DNA from: Epiperipatus broadwayi
Taxonomy: Eukaryota; Onychophora; Udeonychophora; Euonychophora; Peripatidae
Length of the DNA: 64,000 nucleotides
Direction: 5' to 3'
NCBI GenBank assembly: GCA_028023455.1
Contig: JAQFVV010000143.1
Coordinates: 2,788,801 to 2,852,800 of the forward strand
In this document: in pieces, positions 57,434-64,000 of the stretch
How positions within the stretch are numbered: the first letter of the stretch is position 1
Layout: every line of letters begins with the position of its first letter
Program-made: the position numbers and the translations under genes
Notes under the pieces: generated by a model
Told to the model about the DNA's origin: nothing
Seen by the model: only the letters and a program-made list of their open reading frames with translations
Database searches by the model: none

Positions 57434-57884
57434 TTTCTGAGATAACTTAAGGCCTCAGGTAAACAGATATTTTTGTAATTCTTTAAGACTTTTGTATCAA
57501 TTGAGAAATGGCTTTCTCACTGTTAACTTTCTTCTATTATATCAGTTATATTTGTTTCTTCTAAAGTTTTGAATCAAGGGAATAAATATTTGGCATTGGT
57601 CTTCTAATAAGCATACATTACCAGTTCAACAATTTAGTGTGACTCATCAGCAAATATGATTTATGTTGGTGCAATAAGATACCATTTTTGATAGATATTT
57701 GACAATTTTGCCTTTTACCTGATACTTTTTAATGTCTCTAATTCATAATTTGTAATCTTCAGAATAATTGAAAAATTACATTTTACTTTGTTTCTTGATT
57801 TATTTCTAACATAAGCACTGACATTTTATTTTTCAGTATTTTTCCAACTATCATCTCAAATGGAAATTTTTTCTGCTATTGCTG
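57434..57884. other. Left flank of the full-length RTE
   Basis: No gene was seen. The left target duplication ATTGTAGA lies at 57885-57892. Confidence 0.45.
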
Positions 57885-57892
57885 ATTGTAGA

Positions 57893-60800
57893 GGCTGCAG
57901 AAAGGAGTTTGCTATTAACTGAAAGGAGACCCTTTGATTCCTCTTGGAGGCCTTAAAGGAACCGAGCAGGGCAAATTCCTAATGTCCACTCCATACGTTT
58001 TTGTCGTTGCAGCTGTTATTACTATGTGATTATTCATATAGTATATGAACATGGATGGGCTGCTCACCAACATGCATTAGCCAGCGTGGTGAGTTTATTG
58101 GCTTTTTACCTCTGAGTTTAAGATCAAGAAACACCATGGTCTTTCTTCTCAGTGCCTGATAAGGCAGAATGAATGTTTGTGTAAATGATAAATATTTTTC
58201 CAATACATATATACAATTATGACAGACAAAAATAAAGCATGGCCCTTATTCCCAGGAGGCTGTAAAGTCACCAACCAAGGCAGCCATTAGTGGCCAAAGG
58301 TGGAGGGTGCTAAGAATCCCCTGATTGTGGACCCAGGCTGCCATTTGATGATGACTTTTTATTTAGGTACTTACAACTGCAGATCACTTTCAAGTGAAGG
58401 AAGATTGCAAGAATTAGAAGAAGAATTGTCTTATATTAAATGGGACATTATTGGACTTTGTGAAGTTAGAAGAAAAGGTGAAGAAACAATTGATTTAAAA
58501 AGTGGACATATACTCTATTATAAAGGCACAAATATTGGAAATACAAGTGGAGTAGAATTCATTATAAATAAAAAGTGGAAGAACAATATTGTGGAGATTG
58601 ATGGTGTATCGGACAGAGTTGCAACATTAGTTATACAACTTAATAGCAGATACCAAATGCAGATAATTCAGGTTTATGCCCCAACAAGTTCTCATAGTGA
58701 TGAAGTAGTAGAAGATTTGTATATGGATGTACAAAAGGCTTTTGATCAGAGTAAACAACATTTTAAAATTGTTATGGGAGACTTTAATGCTAGAATTGGT
58801 AGCCAAATGAAAGATGAAATTGCTGTAGGTAATTTTGGTTATGGTAATAGAAATGAGAGAGGACATAGACTTGTGGAGTTTGCAGAAAAAGAAAAACTTT
58901 ATATTATGAATTCATTTTTTGAGAAAAATGTTAAAAGGAAATGGACATGGAAGCATCCAAATGAAGGTACAGCAGAATTGGATTATATTTTGGCTAACAG
59001 GAAATACATATTTCAAGATTGTAATGTTCTTAATAAATTTAACACAGGAAGTGATCATCGATTAGTAAGGTGTAAGTTACGTGTTAATGTAAAACTAGAG
59101 AGACAAAAATTATTGAGGAAAACAATATTTACAGTTGATATTCCTAATCTTCAGAAACATTCTAATGAATTTAAATTAGAACTTACAAATAGGTTTCAAG
59201 TGTTAGGAGATTTTGAACATGATTCAGATTTGAATGAAATTAATATGAAAATAACTGATACACTTTTAAAAACTGCAACAAAGATAGCTGGTAGAAAAAA
59301 GCAGCAATTGACTAATAAAATTTCTACTGAGACTAGAGAATTTATGAAGAAAAGAAGGAATATGAAGATATACAAAAATGATGTATTAAAAAGAATTGAA
59401 TATCTCGAATTTTGTAAAATGGTATGGAAAAGAGTTGAAAATGATATAAGAAAGTATAACTGTGAAATAGCAAGGAAAGCTGTAGAAGAAAATAAAAGTC
59501 TCAAGAATGTTAAACAACATTTTGGTATTGGTAGGAAATTTATATCTGCAATAAGAAAAAAAGATGGAATTATTACTAAAAAGAGAAATGACATCATGAA
59601 ATTGGTAGAAGATTTTTATCAAGAATTATATAGTAATAAAGAACAAGTACCTTCTATATCTATTACATCTTCCGAATTGCCCAGAATTTTAAATGAAAAA
59701 GTGAGACATGCAATTAAATGTATGAAGAAAGGAAAGGCTCCAGGAAATGATGGAATTATAATTGATATATTAAAAGAAGGAGGTGAAGAAATAGAAACAA
59801 TTTTAGCAAAGTTATATACCAAATGTCTAAATGATAAAGATGTACCGGAAGATTGGAAGAATGCAGTAATAATATTAATATTTAAAAAAGGTGATAAAGA
59901 AGATATTAGAAATTACAGACCTATCAGCCTTTTATCAGTTTTATATAAAATTTTTACCAAGATAATTACAACTCGTCTACAGAGAACTTTGGATTTCCAC
60001 CAACCAAGAGAACAAGCTGGATTTAAAAGTGGTTTTAGTACAATAGATCATATCCAGGTATTGAGAGAAGTCATAGAAAGGACAAATGAATATGAGTTGT
60101 CATTATGTTTTGGATTTGTAGATTATGAAAAGGCATTCGATTCTATACACATTTCTTCAGTGATTAAAGCATTGGATCATCAAGGTATAGATCCAGGATA
60201 TTGTCATATTTTAAAGAATATTTATAAAAATGCAACAGCAACAATTAGATTACATACTGATACTGGAAAAATCAACATTGAGAAAGGTGTAAGGCAAGGT
60301 GACTCCATATCTCCAAAACTTTTTACAGCAGTGCTGCAAGAAGTATTTTGTGGATTAAAATGGGAAACTAAAGGAATGAAAGTAAATGGAGAGTATTTAA
60401 GTCATTTAGATTTTGCAGATGATGTAGTTGTTTTTGAAAATAATGCTTCAGAGCTGCAGGAAATGTTGCAGGAGTTAGCAGATGAAAGTAGAAAAGTAGG
60501 ACTAAAGATAAATGTTAAAAAGACTAAAGTAATGTTTAATCGATTTGCTCAAAATATGAAAATAAAGATTGATTATGAAGAATTAGAAGAAGTTAACAGT
60601 TACAAATACCTAGGTCAGATTATTAATACAGATGGAAACATAATGGAGGAAATTAATCATAGAATTAAACTTGGTTGGAGTGCTTTTGGTAGAAATAACT
60701 TGATTCTAAAAGGAAATATGCCTATGTGTTTGAAAAGAATGGTTTTTAACAAATGTGTTTTACCAGTTCTTACTTATGGATCTGAGACTTGGACACTTAA

Positions 60801-61190
60801 TAGAAGAGCAATACAGAGACTTCAGACTACTCACAGGAGTATGGAGAGATGTATGTTGGGAGTAACAAGAAGAGATCGAAAACGCAATGTATGGGTAAGA
60901 CAACAAACAGGTGTTACTGACCTTATTGAAAAAAGTAAAAGATTGAAATGGAGTTGGGCTGGACATATTGCTAGAAGAAATGATAATAGATGGACAATTG
61001 AAATTTTAAACTGGATTCCAAGAGATTGTAAAAGACCCAGAAAGAGACCACATGTGAGATGGATAGATGAAATAAGAAAATGTGCAGGGGTGTTGTGGAA
61101 AAGAGAAGCTAAAGATCGGAGAAGATGGATTAAACTTGGAGAGACCTTCATCCTGCAGTGGATTGATAATGGTTAATGATAATGATGATG
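57893..61190 (+). mobile_element. Full-length RTE-type LINE with target duplication
   Basis: ATTGTAGA occurs at 57885-57892 and 61191-61198, bounding a 3.3-kb unit. The unit starts GGCTGCAGAAAGGAGTTTGC, has a 5' UTR of about 455 bases, one long ORF, and ends 14 bases after the stop in AATGATAATGATGATG, the short GAT-rich tail of RTE elements. The length equals full RTE elements. With an intact ORF and exact duplications the copy is young. A truncated relative lies at 7776-8713. Confidence 0.9.
58348..61176 (+). CDS. RTE ORF: APE endonuclease and reverse transcriptase
   Basis: 942 residues from the tandem ATG ATG at 58348; the frame stays open further upstream but only with a GTG. The N-terminal APE-type endonuclease shows GTYNCRSL, IGLCEVRR, QVYAPTS, MGDFNARIG (about residues 143-151) and SDHRLVRCKL (about 235-244), so the catalytic Asn, Glu, Asp and His are present. 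RT follows: KKGKAPGNDGI, NYRPISLLSVLYKIF, EQAGFKSGFST, GFVDYEKAFDSI (motif A), RQGDSISPKLFTAVL, LDFADDVVVF (motif C, FADD), LGQIINTDGN and LTYGSETWTLNRR. A basic C-terminus ends the ORF with HVRWIDEI. It nicks target DNA and copies its RNA there. Family length is normal, all key residues are present and there are no stops, so it could be active. Confidence 0.95.
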   Translation: MMTFYLGTYNCRSLSSEGRLQELEEELSYIKWDIIGLCEVRRKGEETIDLKSGHILYYKGTNIGNTSGVEFIINKKWKNNIVEIDGVSDRVATLVIQLNSRYQMQIIQVYAPTSSHSDEVVEDLYMDVQKAFDQSKQHFKIVMGDFNARIGSQMKDEIAVGNFGYGNRNERGHRLVEFAEKEKLYIMNSFFEKNVKRKWTWKHPNEGTAELDYILANRKYIFQDCNVLNKFNTGSDHRLVRCKLRVNVKLERQKLLRKTIFTVDIPNLQKHSNEFKLELTNRFQVLGDFEHDSDLNEINMKITDTLLKTATKIAGRKKQQLTNKISTETREFMKKRRNMKIYKNDVLKRIEYLEFCKMVWKRVENDIRKYNCEIARKAVEENKSLKNVKQHFGIGRKFISAIRKKDGIITKKRNDIMKLVEDFYQELYSNKEQVPSISITSSELPRILNEKVRHAIKCMKKGKAPGNDGIIIDILKEGGEEIETILAKLYTKCLNDKDVPEDWKNAVIILIFKKGDKEDIRNYRPISLLSVLYKIFTKIITTRLQRTLDFHQPREQAGFKSGFSTIDHIQVLREVIERTNEYELSLCFGFVDYEKAFDSIHISSVIKALDHQGIDPGYCHILKNIYKNATATIRLHTDTGKINIEKGVRQGDSISPKLFTAVLQEVFCGLKWETKGMKVNGEYLSHLDFADDVVVFENNASELQEMLQELADESRKVGLKINVKKTKVMFNRFAQNMKIKIDYEELEEVNSYKYLGQIINTDGNIMEEINHRIKLGWSAFGRNNLILKGNMPMCLKRMVFNKCVLPVLTYGSETWTLNRRAIQRLQTTHRSMERCMLGVTRRDRKRNVWVRQQTGVTDLIEKSKRLKWSWAGHIARRNDNRWTIEILNWIPRDCKRPRKRPHVRWIDEIRKCAGVLWKREAKDRRRWIKLGETFILQWIDNG

Positions 61191-61231
61191 ATTGTAGAAA
61201 CAATTTGGAAAAAATTAAACTTTACACTGTC

Positions 61232-61462
61232 TCATAGAAGTCCAAAATTTTGAGCTACTTTTTCTGTTAGACTATTTGATCTGGAATGACACAGAGATAT
61301 TAAAATAAACATCATTCTGCATTCTTGTAAAAATTGTTCAAACTTAGATAAAATAAATCCTGTACAATTGTCCGAGACAACGCTATCAGGATATTTAGGA
61401 CATGCAAAGATCGCATTTAGTTTATGATAGTTTCTTTCATACCTGGGCTTTTTATATTCCAT
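61232..61462 (-). pseudogene. Gypsy integrase core fragment
   Basis: The minus-strand frame reads PDSVVSDNCTGFILSKFEQFL, then ...SLCHSRSNSLTEKVAQNF. This matches the D...E part of the DDE core of Gypsy integrases (VSDNGTxFxSxxFxxF, then PYHPxSNGxAERxVQxF) with several substitutions (G to C, HP to HS, NG to NS). Only about 75 residues remain. No LTR or other pol domain is beside it; it abuts the RTE. Confidence 0.75.
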
Positions 61463-61519
61463 TCACTTCAAGTATGTGTCCACCCAAATTAGAAACATCA
61501 GTCTATATAAGGTTTGGTT

Positions 61520-61602
61520 TGATCTAAGAGTACTATACTCAATGGCTTGATTATAATTATCATACTATTGTAACAGGAACTGGGTTCAAACCCTGTTACA
61601 AG
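61520..61602 (+). repeat. tRNA-like B-box hairpin, possible SINE
   Basis: TTGTAACAGG (61568) and CCTGTTACAAG (ending 61602) enclose AACTGGGTTCAAA, a T-arm/B-box-like GGGTTCAAACCC. CAATGGCTTGATTATAATTA upstream could be a degenerate A box. The rest of a tRNA is not visible. Confidence 0.35.
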
Positions 61603-62517
61603 GGAGAGAGTAAATCAGGCTATGTATGTATGTGTGTGTTTTGTTTCATAAGTTGTGTATTTGGAAAGGACCACGCAACCTACACATATATAGTTACGTA
61701 AATAATAATAATAGCGGTGATGGGTTACTAATATTAATGTACATATTTTACTTTCTTTCTCTCACTTATTTTATTCTTATTTTGTGGCATACGTGTATAT
61801 TGATAAATATTGTGTTGAAGGGGGTAAGAAAAATGAATAAAATCAAGAGATTTTCAAATATTTTGAAATATGAAGAAAAAAGAAAGGAATTTCGTTTACC
61901 TTCCACGAATCAAGTAGTCAAACGGATTGTATTGTTATTGAAACGGCTATAGTTAATAGTTGGATGTTTCATTTAAATTAATAAGATTCATATATTATCA
62001 AGTTCCGAAACTTTGTGAAAATGATTTTTGTGTTTAGCTAAAAGAGAAGAACAGTCGGAATGTCCATTAAAAAATGAAATTCTTGCGGATTCTATTGTCT
62101 GATTATCAAGGTAAACAACAAAGCGTAGTTAGAGGGAATTTCCAAAAATAGTAAAAGTGGTTTTTCTTTTGTTCGTGTATTGGGTTAAAAGATTTTTGTA
62201 GAGATAAAAGGAAAAAGATTGTTGAGAGCGAGGACATTTTGCTTTTAGACAGTTTTTAGTTGACTATTGATTATTGCAGAGAGAAGGCAGAAGGCAATAC
62301 GTGGCAAAAAGAAGATATTTATAAAAATCATTTTTGACCAGAAAAAAGAAAAGATATAAAACAAACTCCATGAAACGCATGGGGTAAAGTTCTCATCGTG
62401 CTGGGGTCTATGTTAGACGCCAGCCCCTTCTGTACCTTCGAGGCCACGCAATATATTAAGACAGATCTGTAATGGAACGATGAACTTATTAATTAGAATC
62501 TTGAATTAAAAAACCAA
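61603..62517. other. Unannotated; patchily GC-richer
   Basis: A plus-strand open stretch near 61833-61952 (MNKIKRFSNILKYEEKR...) is Lys-rich and without splice context. From about 62375 on the sequence is GC-richer (GTGCTGGGGTCTATGTTAGA) and may be the 5' end of a gene or retroelement leader. Confidence 0.35.
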
Positions 62518-62563
62518 ATGGACCCGCGATTTAACCACGTTAACCCAAGGAATTGGAATGAAG
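62518..62563 (+). CDS. Candidate first coding exon, unrecognised
   Basis: CCAAATGG start context, then MDPRFNHVNPRNWNE plus one base, ending at GTAAAAG. Stops occur upstream in frame. It is short and supported only by start context, donor and a locally normal base composition. It would be the first exon of a rightward gene. Confidence 0.3.
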
Positions 62564-63005
62564 GTAAAAGAATTGGTAAACACAAAGACAGCACTCAGAA
62601 ACATTTACTTTAAATTCAGAAGACTCGTCAAAACAGCGGTAAATATATTTGCTATTATTTCCAATCTTTAAATACACAAAAATCAAATAGTGTAATAACT
62701 TTATACGTATTTTGCTTCATAGATTTTATTCTTTAACTATAACATCCTGTAAACAGAATATTATGTCATATACATATGTGCCACTTTATAATTTTTTCAA
62801 ATAAACATAAATAGATTTTAAATTTAACAAAACATACTTTATATTTTTTTTGTTTGTTTATTTGTCTCTTTTACATTTTATTATATATATTTGGTTTGGA
62901 ATACATATTGTATGTTTTGAAATAGATTCCATTATTACTTTCCTAAGAGTGCGTGTTGATATGTGTTTGGTAATTCTAAAAAACTAATATGTTAGATCAA
63001 GGTAA
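62564..63005. other. Unannotated AT-rich sequence
   Basis: No feature was seen; an intron if the 62518 exon is real. Confidence 0.4.
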
Positions 63006-63450
63006 AAGAAAGGGAGAGAGATTTTAATTCACCTGCCGTTTCTTCTCCGGCGGGTTACGCCACCACCCCTGATCATAAGCTAGTATAAACCGGGCAAAAG
63101 CTTAAAATTTATTGAGTTGATTAATTGTTAGCGAATTCTGCGATTCTTGTTAAATAGCAAGACTGGCGCTTGGGCCGTAGCCCTTAAACGCGGACATTTG
63201 CGCAATAAGAGAGAGTTAGTTAAGTTTGGGAGGGATCGAATTGGACTAGTTTGCGTATATCCATGTTTATATTTATCAGCCGAATCCCTTTTCCTCACCC
63301 TTGAATGACCGAATATTAGGAAAACTTCACAAAAAGGGAAGGATGACTCAGAACATGGGAAAATTTCGTATGGGAGTTGATGGTCGGAGCTATGAATGCG
63401 TAGGCATGTCAATTCACCCTCTGGAAAGAAATGCACGATCAGAATAAGTC
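63006..63450. other. GC-richer block of unknown nature
   Basis: Distinct composition from the surroundings. It includes CCGTTTCTTCTCCGGCGGGT, GGCGCTTGGGCCGTAGCCC and CGCGGACATTTGCGC. The minus strand is open for 102 codons (63436-63128) and the plus strand has a 34-codon frame (MTQNMGKFRMGVDGRSYEC...) at 63344-63448. Neither shows a domain or splice context. It could be an exon, a SINE/LTR fragment, or a regulatory block. Confidence 0.35.
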
Positions 63451-64000
63451 AAATCTCAATAACTAGCTGATAATTCATAAGATTAAAATATAAAGAAAGT
63501 AAACAAGGGAAATAGCGGTTTAGTTACACTATAAAAATATTTGTAAAAGGCAATAGAATTATTTGGCATAATTCACCTTTTTTTTTTACTTACTTAGGCA
63601 GTTACACAAAAGTAACATTAAATAACTTACACATGTATGGAATTTCTCCATCATTTAGTACTGTTTCCCCTGAAGAAATCTTAAACTGACTTCCCAATTT
63701 CTTCTTAACAGAAATTTTATTAATTAAGCCAATTTCAATAACTTAAGAGCCAAAATGTTTTTCTATACCAGGATTAATATTGCCTATAACAGCATATAGT
63801 AGCAGTAATTTTATTTTTTTACTTGCAGTACTATTCCATTATAGGGATAAGTTTAATAAAGTTCCCATGAGCACTTTTAATGTCATTTTAGACAAACGTG
63901 GAAGACTGTTGCAGTTAAAAATAAAACTTTCTTAATTATTATCTTTAATTATAGACACAAGGACTCCAATATAATTCCATCACTATTTGTTCCTTCTATA
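63451..64000. other. Unannotated AT-rich sequence
   Basis: No feature was recognised up to the window edge. Confidence 0.45.

Noticed and set aside
57421-57471. Plus-strand exon bounded by tttccccag and CAG|GTAAAC
   Set aside because: All three plus frames contain a stop within 45 bases; the minus-strand reading is better.
58627-61203. Minus-strand frames over the RTE ORF
   Set aside because: Shadow frames of the intact plus-strand ORF.
62400-62450. Primer-binding site of a minus-strand LTR element (TGGCGTCTAACATAGACC)
   Set aside because: No LTR end (CA) is adjacent, no second LTR is in the window, and the Gypsy integrase piece nearby is too small to connect.
1-64000. CRISPR array, prokaryotic operon or bacterial contamination
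   Set aside because: Spliced BBS4 exons, LINEs and PLEs show an animal nuclear genome; no spaced direct repeats of CRISPR type were seen.

Overview
The window is a very AT-rich piece of an animal nuclear genome, dominated by introns and transposable elements. Four exons with GT-AG borders and matching phases, all on the minus strand, rebuild the N-terminal third of BBS4, a BBSome subunit needed for cilia. The introns are about 8, 10 and 20 kb. Penelope-like elements (PLEs), RTE-type LINEs, a Gypsy-type LTR element and several foldback families fit an invertebrate such as a chelicerate or another AT-rich bilaterian. The sequence alone does not fix the taxon.

Layout. BBS4 runs right to left: exon 1 at 42.77 kb, exon 2 at 32.4 kb, exon 3 at 12.6 kb, exon 4 at 4.1 kb; the rest of the gene lies beyond the left edge. 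At 1.5-2.7 kb, inside or next to the BBS4 intron after exon 4, a plus-strand terminal exon with a poly(A) signal marks a second gene. BBS4 intron 2 carries a complete LTR-to-LTR Gypsy insertion (19890-30705) in the same orientation as the gene. It has 2.46-kb LTRs and a 4-bp target duplication, lacks reverse transcriptase, and holds a further 1.9-kb insertion in one LTR. A 1.57-kb terminal-inverted-repeat element with a perfect 8-bp target duplication sits at 16.7-18.3 kb, and a 5'-truncated RTE copy at 7.8-8.7 kb lies in intron 3. Intron 1 holds a decayed LINE and a decayed PLE.

Right of BBS4 (43-64 kb) are two PLE copies, one with an open 508-codon RT plus GIY-YIG frame, and a full-length RTE with an intact 942-codon endonuclease/RT frame and target duplications. 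Two tentative host genes also lie here: a plus-strand small membrane-protein-like gene (45.7-47.8 kb) and a minus-strand gene (57.4 to 53.9 kb).

The most notable pattern is a hammerhead-ribozyme-like RNA fold in PLE 3' regions. Two copies (51.1 kb and 44.2 kb) share loop and core, but their stems differ by compensatory changes. Related motifs occur at 18.4, 40.5 and 53.3 kb, the last forming a 100-bp-arm palindrome. Everything was read by eye; no alignment or database search was run.
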